DNA from: Prevotella sp.
GTDB taxonomy: Bacteria; Bacteroidota; Bacteroidia; Bacteroidales; Bacteroidaceae
Assembly: GCA_022771625.1 (NCBI GenBank)
Contig: JALFCW010000067.1
Location: 1 to 35,940 of the forward strand
DNA length: 35,940 nucleotides
Direction of reading: 5' to 3'
The stretch's first letter is position 1, and the number at the start of each line of letters is the position of its first letter. Of this stretch, positions 17,101 to 26,583 are shown in pieces. The notes beneath the pieces are model-generated. The model searched no databases. It was given only the letters and a program-made list of their open reading frames with translations, and was not told the DNA's origin. The position numbers were made by a program, and so were the translations under genes.

Positions 17101-18110
17101 AACTGATTCTCCACGATGTCGGTCAATACATCACTCATCTTGAGTCCGGCAGCTTTCACTTGCTGTGGAATGAAGCTAGTAGCAGTCATACCAGGAGTGG
17201 TGTTGATTTCGAGCAAATGAATCTTATCCACCGTCTCGCCATTGCTGCCCTTGCCCTTTCCGATGATATAGTCGATACGTATGATACCGTTGCAGTGGAG
17301 GATATCGTAGATATGACTTGTGAGCTCAGCCACTCTCTTGGCTGTGTCCTCGCTGAGGCGTGCTGGAGTTATTTCCTGCACCTGTCCGTTGTACTTGGCA
17401 TCATAGTCGAAGAACTCGTTATTGGTAACCACCTCAGTGGCTGGCAATACAACCGACTTCTCCTTTGTCTTGTAGCATCCGATAGAAATCTCCGTTCCCT
17501 CAAGATACTGCTCCACCATCACGTCCGAGCTTTCGAGCATAGCCTTTCTAATAGCAGGAGCGAGCTGATCCTTATTCTTCACCTTCGACACACCGAAGCT
17601 ACTTCCATCGGCAGCCGGTTTGACGAAGCAAGGCATACCGATGCGAGCTTCCACCTCGTCGTCGCTGACTACCTCTTCATATCCCTTACGTATGAGCAGA
17701 CTGTCGGCAACGCTCACCCCGTATCCTCTGAGATACTGGTTAAGCACAAATTTGTCGAATGTCATAGCTTCCACCAGCACGCCGCTTGTGGAGTAGGGTA
17801 TGCCCACGATGTCGAGATAACCCTGTAGGATTCCATTTTCTCCCGGGGTGCCGTGGATGGTGATATATGCATAATCGAAATAAACGGTCTTTCCGTCTTT
17901 CTTGAATGTAAAGTCGTTGAGGTCGATTTTCGACGATGTACCATCGCCGAGATCGACGTGCCAGTCAAGTCCCTTGATATCCACGATATAGATATCATAT
18001 CTTTCTTTGTCGAAGAAAGAGTATAGACCCTGGGCAGAGCGCAGCGATACGTCGTGCTCCGATGAATCGCCACCGCAAATGATGGCTACTGTTCTTTTTG
18101 TCTGTACCAT
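17097..18110 (-). CDS. ddl: D-alanine--D-alanine ligase
   Basis: Protein of 337 aa that joins two D-alanines with ATP for the peptidoglycan stem. It has the N-terminal ICGGDSSEHDVSLRSAQ, the substrate loop IHGTPGENGILQGYLD, VKPAADGSSFGVSKV and EQYLEGTEISIGCY of the ATP-grasp, and the C-terminal LLEINTTPGMTATSFIPQQ with the metal-binding Glu and Asn. Length is normal for Bacteroidetes Ddl. The gene is in one operon with lipopolysaccharide and membrane-lipid genes, consistent with coordinated envelope synthesis. Confidence 0.97.
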   Translation of the reverse strand: MVQTKRTVAIICGGDSSEHDVSLRSAQGLYSFFDKERYDIYIVDIKGLDWHVDLGDGTSSKIDLNDFTFKKDGKTVYFDYAYITIHGTPGENGILQGYLDIVGIPYSTSGVLVEAMTFDKFVLNQYLRGYGVSVADSLLIRKGYEEVVSDDEVEARIGMPCFVKPAADGSSFGVSKVKNKDQLAPAIRKAMLESSDVMVEQYLEGTEISIGCYKTKEKSVVLPATEVVTNNEFFDYDAKYNGQVQEITPARLSEDTAKRVAELTSHIYDILHCNGIIRIDYIIGKGKGSNGETVDKIHLLEINTTPGMTATSFIPQQVKAAGLKMSDVLTDIVENQF

Positions 18111-18131
18111 AATAATATATATATAATATGA

Positions 18132-18163
18132 ACTATAATTCTTTAATAATTTAATTCTTTAAT
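18132..18163 (-). repeat. Octamer array at the pseudouridine synthase stop codon
   Basis: Coding (minus) strand: ATTAAAGA, ATTAAATT, ATTAAAGA, ATTATAGT. The TAA of the first unit is the stop codon of the pseudouridine synthase (18161-18159); the following units repeat TAA at 8-bp steps. It is the reverse complement type of the unit found after sufE. Confidence 0.75.
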
Positions 18164-19208
18164 TTCCATAAATGGCATCCCATTTCTGAATCAGCTTTTC
18201 CATGTCGTCGGGCAGTGGAGATGTGAAGTCCATCTGCTTGTGGGTAGTAGGATGCACGAATCCCAATGTTCGTGCGTGCAGAGCCTGACGGGGACATAGT
18301 TTGAAGGCATTGTTCACAAACTGTCGATAGCTTGTTGTGCGTTCTCCCCTGAGAATCTCGTTGCCCCCATATCTCTCGTCGCTGAAGAGAGGGTGACCAA
18401 TGTGCTTCATGTGAGCTCTTATCTGATGGGTTCGTCCTGTCTCGAGAATACACTCTACGAGTGTGACATACCCAAATCGCTTTATCACTTTATAGTGGGT
18501 GACAGCGCTCTTGCCGATGTCGCTCCCCACGGGGAACACTGCCATGCGCAGTCTGTCCTTAGGGTCACGCCCGATATTTCCTTCTATTGTCCCGTTGTCC
18601 TCCACAAAGTTTCCCCACACCAAAGCGTTATATTGCCGATGAGTGGTTTTGTTGAAGAATTGCGCTCCGAGAGATGTCTTTGCATCAGGAGTCTTCGCCA
18701 CAACGAGCAGTCCACTGGTGTCCTTGTCAATTCTATGCACGAGTCCCACCTGTGGGTCGTTGGGGTCGTAGGACGGCAAGTCGCGCAAGTGCCATGCGAT
18801 GGCGTTCACCAATGTTCCAGTGAAATTGCCACATCCCGGGTGCACCACCATTCCCGCTGGTTTATTGATCACCATCAGGTCGTTGTCCTCATATACGATG
18901 TCGAGTGGTATGTCCTCAGGTTCGATAGATGTCTCGAATCGTGGTCGGTCGAGCATCAGAGTCACCACATCCCCAGGTCTTACCTTATGGTTGCTCTTCA
19001 CCGGTCGGTCGTTGACGTGCACGTATCCCGCGTCGGCAGCCTTCTGTATCCTGTTGCGCGACGAGTGTTGCAACTTTTCACACATGAATTTATCGACTCT
19101 TGTTGCCACCTGTCCTGGGTCAACCTCAAATCGGAAGTGTTCATATAGTTGTTGCTGTCCCTCGTCTATTTCGTCGTCTATATATTCGTTGAAATTGTCT
19201 TCTGCCAT
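18159..19208 (-). CDS. RluA-family 23S rRNA pseudouridine synthase (RluD-like)
   Basis: Protein of 349 aa. The N-terminal S4 RNA-binding domain (ATRVDKFMCEKLQHSSRNRI to VRPGDVVTLML, about residues 34-88) is followed by the catalytic domain with VGLVHRIDKDTSGLLVVAKT, whose Asp in RIDKD is the catalytic nucleophile. Then come IRAHMKHIGHPLFSDERYGG and the C-terminal ARTLGFVHP. The layout matches RluC/RluD enzymes; RluD modifies helix 69 of 23S rRNA. I give no symbol because paralogues are not distinguished by what I can see. The first 30 residues are unusually acidic. Confidence 0.92.
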   Translation of the reverse strand: MAEDNFNEYIDDEIDEGQQQLYEHFRFEVDPGQVATRVDKFMCEKLQHSSRNRIQKAADAGYVHVNDRPVKSNHKVRPGDVVTLMLDRPRFETSIEPEDIPLDIVYEDNDLMVINKPAGMVVHPGCGNFTGTLVNAIAWHLRDLPSYDPNDPQVGLVHRIDKDTSGLLVVAKTPDAKTSLGAQFFNKTTHRQYNALVWGNFVEDNGTIEGNIGRDPKDRLRMAVFPVGSDIGKSAVTHYKVIKRFGYVTLVECILETGRTHQIRAHMKHIGHPLFSDERYGGNEILRGERTTSYRQFVNNAFKLCPRQALHARTLGFVHPTTHKQMDFTSPLPDDMEKLIQKWDAIYGN

Positions 19209-19243
19209 TTCTATATATGTTCGTTATTCAGGTATGGTCCCTG

Positions 19244-19897
19244 TCATTCAGGCATTGTTACCTCTTCAAAGTCATCAACAGCAGATTGGTCGGAAGTGAT
19301 TTCTACGGGTTCGCCATATTCCATCCCCGGTCCGATGTCCTCATATTCTCCATTCCCTACCATTAGCGTCAGTGGTAAGTCGATGGATATCCTGTCGCCT
19401 GCGCTCACCCTTCGTCCTCTGCATAATAATCCATATACCCAGTCCTTCTCACCAGTCACGATTTTCGGTTCTAGCAGTTTGAATCCCAAAGCCGTCAGTT
19501 TGGCAGTAGCTTCGCGCACACTGCTATTGTCGATAATATCGGGGATAGCGACTGTGGGAGACGAAGGCGAATTTACGGTGACATATATTGTATGTCCCAT
19601 CTTCACGCTTGTTCCCTCTCCTGGGCTCTGGGCTAAGATGCAGTCGGCAGGCATTCTCTTGTTATATCCCGAGTCGCTCACCATGATGCGCAATCCGTTG
19701 CGGTCAAGCAAGTTGGCAGCATTGTTGAAGGTCATCCCCGTGATGTTGGGCACAGGCACACCTTCCCCGTGGTGGGTGTAGATGTCGAGTCCAAACTTCA
19801 CTCCCACGCATAGCAGCACTACCGTTATGGCCATCGCCAAGAGGTTGCCCCAAAGGTATTTGCTCTTAAACTTTCCGAAGAATTCCTTAGATTCCAT
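19244..19897 (-). CDS. Single-pass membrane protein with PASTA domains
   Basis: Protein of 217 aa. A short cytoplasmic N-terminus (MESKEFFGKFKSKYLWG) precedes a membrane helix (LLAMAITVVLLCVGVKFGLD, about 18-37). Outside are two PASTA domains: VPNITGMTFNNAANLLDRNG and VAIPDIIDNSSVREATAKLT mark their beginnings, each with the G-x-x-V-x2-QSP or equivalent strand, and an acidic C-terminus follows. PASTA domains bind muropeptides or beta-lactam-like ligands in other phyla. No kinase domain is attached, as is usual for this Bacteroidetes operon protein. Its position between waaA and ddl suggests a cell-wall role; the function is not established. Confidence 0.9.
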   Translation of the reverse strand: MESKEFFGKFKSKYLWGNLLAMAITVVLLCVGVKFGLDIYTHHGEGVPVPNITGMTFNNAANLLDRNGLRIMVSDSGYNKRMPADCILAQSPGEGTSVKMGHTIYVTVNSPSSPTVAIPDIIDNSSVREATAKLTALGFKLLEPKIVTGEKDWVYGLLCRGRRVSAGDRISIDLPLTLMVGNGEYEDIGPGMEYGEPVEITSDQSAVDDFEEVTMPE

Positions 19898-19910
19898 CTT
19901 ATGTCGTATA

Positions 19911-21167
19911 TTATATGTGCAAAGATTCTTTCAGAACGATATCCGTTGCTCCGGCTTTGCTCTTCACATATTCTCCAGCCTTGCTTCCACACTCCTTGAG
20001 CCATTCTTCGTCATTCATGAATCGGGTCATGGCAGAGTCAAACGAGTTGTAGTCGGTAATCTCCACTGCACCTCCCGATGCAAGCAGTTGTTGAGCCTCT
20101 TGGAATCGCTTGTTGTTAGGACCGAAGAACACCGGTACATTCCATACCGCCGCCTCCAGAACATTATGTATTCCCACTCCGAATCCACCTCCTACGTAAG
20201 CCACCTCGCCATAGTGATATATGCTCGACAATAATCCGAAGCAGTCGATGATCATGCATTGAGCCTCGGCAGCCGTTTCGGGAGTAGCCTCGGTGTAGCG
20301 CACAGTCTTGCGATTGAGCTTCGACATTATCTGTTGCAGGTGGTCGTTGCCTATGACGTGTGGCGCTATGATGAGTTTCCATTCAGGATGCTCGTTGAAG
20401 AACCTGATGAAAATGTCCTCGTCGGGAGGCCAACTGCTTCCAGCCACAAACACCTTATACTCTTGCTTATATGCCTCTTCGACAGTTTGCTTTTTATTCT
20501 TAAAAGCCTCTACAAGAGGCAGTCGTTTCGACTGTTCCTTTATCTGCAGCACTCGGTCAAATCGCGTGTCGCCGCTGATGGTGACCTCAGTGATACCAAT
20601 CTTTTCGAGCAATTCCCTGCTCTGCTCGTTCTGCACGAAGAAATGCGTTATGCAACGTAGCACTCCCGCATATTTCTTGGCATACCATTTGAAGAACACC
20701 TGTTCAGGGCGGAATATCGACGATACACTATATGCTGGCACCTTGCGGTATTTCAGTATGTGAAGGTAGTTATACCAGAACTCATACTTGATGAAAAAAG
20801 CCATCACCGGTCTTACGAGCCTTAGGAATCTTATGGCGTTGATCGGTGTGTCGAGTGGCAGATAGCAGATGATGTCAGCACCCTCGTAGTTTTTGCGCAC
20901 CTCATATCCCGATGGTGAGAAGAAGGTGAGCAGAATCTTGTATTCGGGATGCTCGCTTCTGAGTCGCTCCATTATGGGTCGTCCTTGCTCAAACTCCCCT
21001 AGAGATGCTGCATGAAACCATACAAATTTCGCCTCGGGGTCAACCTTTTGCTTCAGTACGTCGAATGCTGCTCGCTCTCCGCGCCACATCTTTCGCACCT
21101 TTTCGTTGAACAGGCTTGCTATTGCCACTCCCAACAGATAGAAATATATCGCAAAATTGTAAAGCAT
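19911..21167 (-). CDS. waaA: 3-deoxy-D-manno-octulosonic acid (Kdo) transferase
   Basis: Protein of 418 aa that adds Kdo from CMP-Kdo to the lipid A precursor on the inner face of the inner membrane. An N-terminal membrane helix (YNFAIYFYLLGVAIASLF) is followed by FVWFHAASLGEFEQGRPI, which contains the catalytic Glu of the WaaA family. The C-terminal Rossmann domain has FVAGSSWPPDEDIF, EVAYVGGGFGVGIHNVLEAA and VPVFFGPNNKRFQEA, typical for GT30 enzymes. It lies 13 nt upstream of the PASTA gene and 36 nt downstream of gltX. Confidence 0.96.
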   Translation of the reverse strand: MLYNFAIYFYLLGVAIASLFNEKVRKMWRGERAAFDVLKQKVDPEAKFVWFHAASLGEFEQGRPIMERLRSEHPEYKILLTFFSPSGYEVRKNYEGADIICYLPLDTPINAIRFLRLVRPVMAFFIKYEFWYNYLHILKYRKVPAYSVSSIFRPEQVFFKWYAKKYAGVLRCITHFFVQNEQSRELLEKIGITEVTISGDTRFDRVLQIKEQSKRLPLVEAFKNKKQTVEEAYKQEYKVFVAGSSWPPDEDIFIRFFNEHPEWKLIIAPHVIGNDHLQQIMSKLNRKTVRYTEATPETAAEAQCMIIDCFGLLSSIYHYGEVAYVGGGFGVGIHNVLEAAVWNVPVFFGPNNKRFQEAQQLLASGGAVEITDYNSFDSAMTRFMNDEEWLKECGSKAGEYVKSKAGATDIVLKESLHI

Positions 21168-21203
21168 TTGTCCTTTTTTGTAGCTACGTGCAATATTGTC
21201 GTT

Positions 21204-22721
21204 TTAGCCCAATGCCTCGATGGCCCGCTTCATGCGGTCGAGCGTCTCTTGTTTTCCGAGGAAGGCCGAGATGTCGAACATTCCCGGACCCTTGCCCTCT
21301 CCCACGAGAGTGAGTCGCCATGCGTTCATGATATTTCCGAGCTTGTATTCCTTTTGCTCAATCCATTGATGAACGATGCTCTCCTGACCTTCCACCGAGA
21401 AGTCGTCGATAGTCTTGAGCACCTCCATTAGTTCTGTGAGTTGCTGTGCCGAGTCTTCCTTCCAGCGCTTTTTGCGTGTCTTCTCGTCGTATTCCGTGGG
21501 AGCCACAAAGAAGAACTTGCACAGAGGCCATAACTCGCTTACGAAGTTGACGCGGTCTTTCATCATTTCCACCACCTTTGTGATGCGCTCCAACGACTCG
21601 TTGACACCATTTTCAGCTACGATGGGAGCGAATATGGAAGCGATCTCCTCGGCACTCTTGGCGAGGATATATTCATGGTTAAACCATATACCCTTTTGAT
21701 AGTCGAATCTCGCTCCTGCCTTGCTACATTTTGTGATGTCGAAGAGTTCGGCGAGCTCGTCGATTGAATACATCTCCCTCTCCGTACCAGGATTCCATCC
21801 CAAGAAAGCGAGGAAATTGATGACCGCTTCGGGGAAATATCCGCTTTCGCGATAACCCGATGACACCTCTCCTGTCTTTGGGTCGTGCCATTCGAGTGGG
21901 AACACGGGGAAGCCCAGTCGGTCGCCGTCGCGCTTACTCAGTTTGCCTTTTCCCTCAGGCTTGAGCAGCAATGGCAGATGGGCAAATCTTGGCATTGTGT
22001 CTTCCCATCCGAAAGCCTGATAGAGCAAGACGTGGAGCGGTGCACTTGGCAACCACTCCTCACCACGAATAACGTGGGTTATCTCCATTAGATGGTCGTC
22101 CACTATGTTGGCGAGATGATATGTTGGCAGTTGGTCGGCACTCTTGTATAGTACCTTGTCGTCGAGGATGTCGCTCATTATTCTCACGTCGCCACGTATG
22201 AGGTCATCCACATGCACAGCCACTCCCGGTTCGATCTTGAATCTCACCACATATTGGTTGCCTTCGGCAATAAGTCGGTCCACCTCTTCTTTAGAAAGAG
22301 TGAGCGAGTTGCGCATCTGCATGCGTGTAGTTGCGTCGTATTGGAAATTCTGTATTTCTGCGCGCTTAGCCTCGAGTTCTTCTGGTGTGTCGAATGCTAT
22401 GTATGCTTTCCCGTCCTCAAGCAATTGGTTGACATATTTCTTGTATATGTCTCTGCGTTCGCTCTGTCGGTAGGGTCCGTAGTTACCACCGAAGGATACA
22501 CCCTCGTCGAATTTTATTCCGAGCCATTTGAATGATTCGATGATATATTCCTCGGCTCCGGGCACAAACCTGTTGGAGTCTGTGTCCTCGATTCTAAACA
22601 CGAGTTCGCCACCGTGCTGGTGGGCAAACAAATAGTTGTAGAGGGCCGTTCTGACGCCTCCGATATGCAATGCCCCCGTAGGGCTTGGTGCAAATCGCAC
22701 CCTTACTTTTCTCTCTGTCAT
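21204..22721 (-). CDS. gltX: Glutamate--tRNA ligase
   Basis: Protein of 505 aa beginning [20 protein letters not shown], with the class I HIGH-type motif as HIGG and the KMSKR-type motif as [11 protein letters not shown]. The frame is open further upstream, but an extended start would lie above the -7 element at 22755-22748 and would add residues foreign to the family, so the ATG at 22721 is chosen. It is the first gene of the seven-gene leftward operon; housekeeping translation followed by envelope genes. Confidence 0.96.
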   Translation of the reverse strand: MTERKVRVRFAPSPTGALHIGGVRTALYNYLFAHQHGGELVFRIEDTDSNRFVPGAEEYIIESFKWLGIKFDEGVSFGGNYGPYRQSERRDIYKKYVNQLLEDGKAYIAFDTPEELEAKRAEIQNFQYDATTRMQMRNSLTLSKEEVDRLIAEGNQYVVRFKIEPGVAVHVDDLIRGDVRIMSDILDDKVLYKSADQLPTYHLANIVDDHLMEITHVIRGEEWLPSAPLHVLLYQAFGWEDTMPRFAHLPLLLKPEGKGKLSKRDGDRLGFPVFPLEWHDPKTGEVSSGYRESGYFPEAVINFLAFLGWNPGTEREMYSIDELAELFDITKCSKAGARFDYQKGIWFNHEYILAKSAEEIASIFAPIVAENGVNESLERITKVVEMMKDRVNFVSELWPLCKFFFVAPTEYDEKTRKKRWKEDSAQQLTELMEVLKTIDDFSVEGQESIVHQWIEQKEYKLGNIMNAWRLTLVGEGKGPGMFDISAFLGKQETLDRMKRAIEALG

Positions 22722-22747
22722 ACTGACCAAATCATATAATATTTGTG

Positions 22748-22755
22748 CAAAAGTA
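22748..22755 (-). promoter_or_regulatory. -7 element of the gltX operon
   Basis: TACTTTTG on the minus strand, 26 nt before the gltX ATG. No TTTG is present 19-21 nt upstream, so the -33 half is poor. Confidence 0.55.
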
Positions 22756-22796
22756 CAAATAATTTTTGATTTATCGTTCATTTTTCTCAATTATTC

Positions 22797-22827
22797 TTTG
22801 TCAATTCGATTTTTTTTTGCATTTTTG
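22797..22827 (+). promoter_or_regulatory. Promoter of the PgpH-like gene
   Basis: TTTG (22797-22800), 19 nt, CATTTTTG (22820-22827). Spacing is exact for the Bacteroidetes consensus and only the first T of the -7 box is changed. The predicted start, about 22833, leaves a 25-nt leader and rules out the in-frame TTG at 22798 as start codon. Confidence 0.65.
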
Positions 22828-22857
22828 CACTGTCAAACCAGATATAAGGACAAAATT

Positions 22858-24912
22858 ATGAGTTTATCCGTATTGAAAGACGACTATTCATGGCGCGACT
22901 TTTGGGTCAAGACTGGTATATCAATTCTCACTATTGCTATCATCTGCTGGATGATGCCGAGAGACGGAAGTACCAATTTACGTTGCGAGCAAGGTAAGCC
23001 TTGGCGCCTGTCCGACCTCACCGCCCCTTTTGACTTCCCCGTCTATAAGTCCGACGCGACGATGAAGATGGAGAGGGATAGTATTATGCAAGCCTACGAA
23101 CCATATTATAATTATAATAAGGATGTTGAGGCAGTGAATGTCAGTAAGTTTGTGTCCGACTACTCCGAGGGCATCCCTGGTGTGCCCGACGATTATATCA
23201 GTATCATTGCCAATCGCCTTCACGGGTTGTATAAAGTGGGAATAATTGGCACTGCCGATATTGCCCAGATGAACAATGACACCACTCGCACCTTTCTTCT
23301 TGTCAATGGCAAGAACGCAGTGCCAGTGGTCCTCGGTCAGGTGCTGTCCACCAAGGCTGCTTATGAGTCGCTATTCCTCGACAAATCGATGGAAGCCTAT
23401 CGTTCTGCCCTTCAGAAATGCAATCTCAACGAGTATATACAAGCAAATATCGTGTATGACAAGCAGCGCAGTGAGTCAACGCTTGCCGATATGCTTGCGA
23501 GTGTGCCCCTTGCTATGGGTGTAGTGCAGAAGGGTCAGAAGATTATTGATCGTGGAGATATTGTGGATGAATATACCTACAGGATTATCGAATCTCTGAC
23601 GAAGGAGTATGAGAAGCGCCAGACAGATGAGGTGCAGGTGAGACTTACCGTTATGGGACAGACCATATACGTGTCGATGCTCATCATCTTCCTCACTGTG
23701 TATATCTCCCTATTCCGTAGGGATTACTTTGAGAAACCGCGTAGTGTGGCGATGCTCTATGCTCTCATCATCTTTTTCTCAGGCATCACGGCCTTGCTTG
23801 TGCGCAACACCATAGGTCATGTGTATATCATCCCTTACGCCATGGTGCCAATCTTTGTGAGAGTGTTCATGGATTCTCGCACGGCATACTATTCACATTC
23901 CATCATGGTTTTGATATGTGCTTGTATGCTCCAGCACCCCTTCGAGTTTATCATCATCGAGACGGTGTCGGGACTTGCTGCTATCTATTCACTCCGCGAA
24001 TTGCAATATCGCTCGCAACTGTTTAAGACGGCTTTTGTGGTAACACTCGTGGCAGTCACGATGAATTTCTCCTACGATCTCATCCGCTTGTCGGCATTGG
24101 AGGAACTCGACTACAGTCCTTACAACTATCTGGTGGTCAACGGCATGTTGCTCCTCTTTGCCTATCCTTTATTGTATATCATCGAGAAGGCTTTCGGTTT
24201 CACATCCGACATATCCCTCATTGAATTGTCGAACACCAATAATCCTCTGCTTCGTCGCATGAGTGAGGTGGCTCCAGGCACATTCCAGCACTCCATCCAA
24301 GTGGGCAATCTTGCAGCCGAGATAGCCAATAAGATTGGGGCAAAGAGCCAACTGGTGCGCACTGGTGCTCTGTATCACGACATCGGAAAGATGCTCAATC
24401 CAGTTTATTTCACCGAAAACCAGTCGGGAGTGAGTCCTCACGACAATCTCTCCGAGATAGAGAGTGCGTCGATGATCATCAGTCATGTCACAGAGGGTCA
24501 GAAGATGGCCGAGCGATACAATCTGCCCAGTGTCATTCGCGATTTCATCTCCACCCATCATGGTCAGGGCAAGACGAAGTATTTCTATATAAAATATAAG
24601 AACGCCCATCCAGATGAGGATGTGGATGAGTTGCTCTTCACTTATCCCGGTCCTAACCCGTTTACCCGCGAGCAAGCCATACTGATGATGGCCGACTCGG
24701 TTGAGGCCACGTCGCGCTCGCTCAAGGAGTATTCAGAGGCGAGCATCCGCAATATGGTCAACACTCTTATCGACGGGATGGTTGCCGACGGATTCTTCCG
24801 CGAGTGTCCTATTACTTTCCGCGACATCACTTATTCCAAGACTGTGCTCATCGAGAAACTCAAGACCATCTATCACACCCGCATCAGCTATCCAACCTTG
24901 GAGAAAAATTGA
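22858..24912 (+). CDS. PgpH-type 7TM-HD protein, probable c-di-AMP phosphodiesterase
   Basis: Protein of 684 aa from the ATG at 22858. A first membrane helix (TGISILTIAIICWMM, about 19-35) leads to an extracytoplasmic 7TMR-HDED-like domain. Several membrane segments follow between about residues 265 and 450 (MLIIFLTVYISLF, MLYALIIFFSGITALL and others). The cytoplasmic HD domain has HSIQVGNLAAEIA, YHDIGKM (His-Asp near residues 505-506), ISHVTEG and ISTHHGQGKTKYF, giving the full metal-binding set. Homologues such as Listeria PgpH hydrolyse c-di-AMP; activity here is inferred. It is divergent from gltX and appears monocistronic. Confidence 0.9.
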   Translation: MSLSVLKDDYSWRDFWVKTGISILTIAIICWMMPRDGSTNLRCEQGKPWRLSDLTAPFDFPVYKSDATMKMERDSIMQAYEPYYNYNKDVEAVNVSKFVSDYSEGIPGVPDDYISIIANRLHGLYKVGIIGTADIAQMNNDTTRTFLLVNGKNAVPVVLGQVLSTKAAYESLFLDKSMEAYRSALQKCNLNEYIQANIVYDKQRSESTLADMLASVPLAMGVVQKGQKIIDRGDIVDEYTYRIIESLTKEYEKRQTDEVQVRLTVMGQTIYVSMLIIFLTVYISLFRRDYFEKPRSVAMLYALIIFFSGITALLVRNTIGHVYIIPYAMVPIFVRVFMDSRTAYYSHSIMVLICACMLQHPFEFIIIETVSGLAAIYSLRELQYRSQLFKTAFVVTLVAVTMNFSYDLIRLSALEELDYSPYNYLVVNGMLLLFAYPLLYIIEKAFGFTSDISLIELSNTNNPLLRRMSEVAPGTFQHSIQVGNLAAEIANKIGAKSQLVRTGALYHDIGKMLNPVYFTENQSGVSPHDNLSEIESASMIISHVTEGQKMAERYNLPSVIRDFISTHHGQGKTKYFYIKYKNAHPDEDVDELLFTYPGPNPFTREQAILMMADSVEATSRSLKEYSEASIRNMVNTLIDGMVADGFFRECPITFRDITYSKTVLIEKLKTIYHTRISYPTLEKN

Positions 24913-24943
24913 AAATTGAAAGTTGAAAATTGAAAATTGAAAT
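24909..24943 (+). repeat. Heptamer array at the pgpH-like stop codon
   Basis: TTGAAAA, TTGAAAG, TTGAAAA, TTGAAAA, TTGAAAT: five perfect-period units. The TGA of the first (24910-24912) is the gene's stop codon; the next ones at 24917, 24924, 24931 and 24938 occupy the other frames. This is the cleanest of the six arrays. Confidence 0.85.
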
Positions 24944-25003
24944 AAAATAGTTAATTAAATATAATTATATAGGCAAATATACGGAAATTCTGAACAATTT
25001 TAC

Positions 25004-25011
25004 TACCTTTG
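25004..25011 (+). promoter_or_regulatory. -7 element of the FadL-like gene
   Basis: TACCTTTG matches TAnnTTTG, 31 nt before the ATG. I find no TTTG at the right distance upstream. Confidence 0.55.
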
Positions 25012-25041
25012 CGGCGAATTTTTGAAAATATTTGTTTATAA

Positions 25042-26550
25042 ATGAAGAAGATAAGATTAATCTGCCTCTCAGTGATGACGGCAGTATCTGCAATGAATGT
25101 TTGGGCAGGAGGTCTGCTCACAAACACCAATCAAAGTGTAGAGTTTTTGAGAAATCCGGCTCGCGATGCAGCAATCGGTATCGACGGAGTGTATAGCAAT
25201 CCCGCCGGAGTAGTGTTCCTCGGCGAGGGTATTCATCTCTCGCTCAATCTCCAGAACGCCCATCAGACGCGTACTGTAGAGAGTGCGTTCCCTCTTTTCC
25301 CCTTCAATGCCAACAATCCCGGTAGCGACCTTCATAAGTTTGAGGGCAATGCCGATGCCCCAATCATTCCCTCGCTCCAGGTAGCATACAACAAGGGCAA
25401 TTGGAGCTTCCAGTTTGGATTTGCCATCACTGGTGGAGGTGGAAAATGTGAGTTCCCTTATGGTCTCGGTTCATTCGAGCGTGTGGTAAGCGGACTTACC
25501 TCTTTTGCCCCAACCCTCAATGGTCTTTATCAGACACTCGGTGCTGCTGGTATTCCTGGTATGGCCGACCATCAGATGGGCAATAAGTATAAGTTTGACG
25601 CATATATGCGTGGTCGTCAGTATTACTATGGTTTTACTTTTGGAGCAGCTTATAAGTTCAACGACAATCTCTCGGTGTATGGAGGATTGAGGATGCTCTA
25701 TGGTTCGGCCAACTACTATGGATATGTGAAGGACATCAACATCGAGCACATCAATGCCGGACAGTCGGAGATGGTTAATGCCTCAAAGCATTTTACCGAA
25801 TTGGCTGCTACGCTCAATCAATATGCGGGAGCGATGGAACAGATGGGTAATGCTGCTGTAGCTCAGCAACTTGCAGGTGCTGCTCAGCAGGTCACTGCAC
25901 TCGCAATTGGTTCGCAGGACATTGAGCTCAACTGCGACCAGACTGGATGGGGAGTGGCTCCCATCATCGGTGTGGATTACAAGACAGGCAAGTTGAATCT
26001 TGCGGCAAAATATGAGTTCAAGACTCGTATGAGACTTAAGAATCGTTCTGCCAACAGTGAGAGTGCTGCAGGCATAGAGATGCTGAATAAGTTTGCCGAC
26101 GGAGGTAGTGTGCCCGAGGATTCTCCCGCCCTTCTCACCGTGGGAGCACAGTATGAGATACTTCCTTCACTGCGCGTGATGGCTGGTTGGCACCACTATT
26201 TCGACCAGGACACGAAACAGTGGACAAAGGAGATGCTCGACGACTCAAATGAATATCTGCTCGGTGCAGAGTGGGACATCAACAAGGTAGTGACAGTGAG
26301 TGCTGGTGGACAGCGCACCAAGTATGGCATGAAGGATGCGGGCATGAACGACATTTCATTCAACGTCAACTCATATTCATTCGGTTTTGGAGTGGGAGTG
26401 AACGTCAGTGATAAGGTGAAGCTCAATGCGGCTTACTTCCAGACGCTCTACGACGACTATAACAAGGTTACAACCGAGTCTCCACGCGTGAGCGACTCCT
26501 TCACCCGTACTAACCGTGTCATCGGTCTTGGTGTTAATTTTACATTGTAA
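25042..26550 (+). CDS. OmpP1/FadL-family outer-membrane transporter
   Basis: Protein of 502 aa. Signal peptide MKKIRLICLSVMTAVSAMNVWA, then GGLLTNTNQSVEFLRNPARD and GVYSNPAGVVFLGEGIHLSL, the N-terminal hatch and first strands of FadL-like proteins. The 14-strand barrel is suggested by repeated alternating segments (WSFQFGFAITGGGG, YYYGFTFGAAYKFNDNLSVYGG, TVSAGGQRTKYGM), and the protein ends VIGLGVNFTL. Such channels pass hydrophobic compounds such as fatty acids across the outer membrane; the ligand is not known here. An Ala/Gln-rich stretch around residues 255-295 (AVAQQLAGAAQQVTALA) is probably an extracellular loop or helix. Confidence 0.9.
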   Translation: MKKIRLICLSVMTAVSAMNVWAGGLLTNTNQSVEFLRNPARDAAIGIDGVYSNPAGVVFLGEGIHLSLNLQNAHQTRTVESAFPLFPFNANNPGSDLHKFEGNADAPIIPSLQVAYNKGNWSFQFGFAITGGGGKCEFPYGLGSFERVVSGLTSFAPTLNGLYQTLGAAGIPGMADHQMGNKYKFDAYMRGRQYYYGFTFGAAYKFNDNLSVYGGLRMLYGSANYYGYVKDINIEHINAGQSEMVNASKHFTELAATLNQYAGAMEQMGNAAVAQQLAGAAQQVTALAIGSQDIELNCDQTGWGVAPIIGVDYKTGKLNLAAKYEFKTRMRLKNRSANSESAAGIEMLNKFADGGSVPEDSPALLTVGAQYEILPSLRVMAGWHHYFDQDTKQWTKEMLDDSNEYLLGAEWDINKVVTVSAGGQRTKYGMKDAGMNDISFNVNSYSFGFGVGVNVSDKVKLNAAYFQTLYDDYNKVTTESPRVSDSFTRTNRVIGLGVNFTL

Positions 26551-26583
26551 GATTTTTAATATATACAAAAGATTCTATCATGC

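Noticed and set aside
22722..22790. Upstream start of gltX (TTG at 22790 or ATG at 22781)
   Set aside because: Both lie above the -7 element at 22755-22748, and the extra residues do not belong to the tRNA synthetase family.
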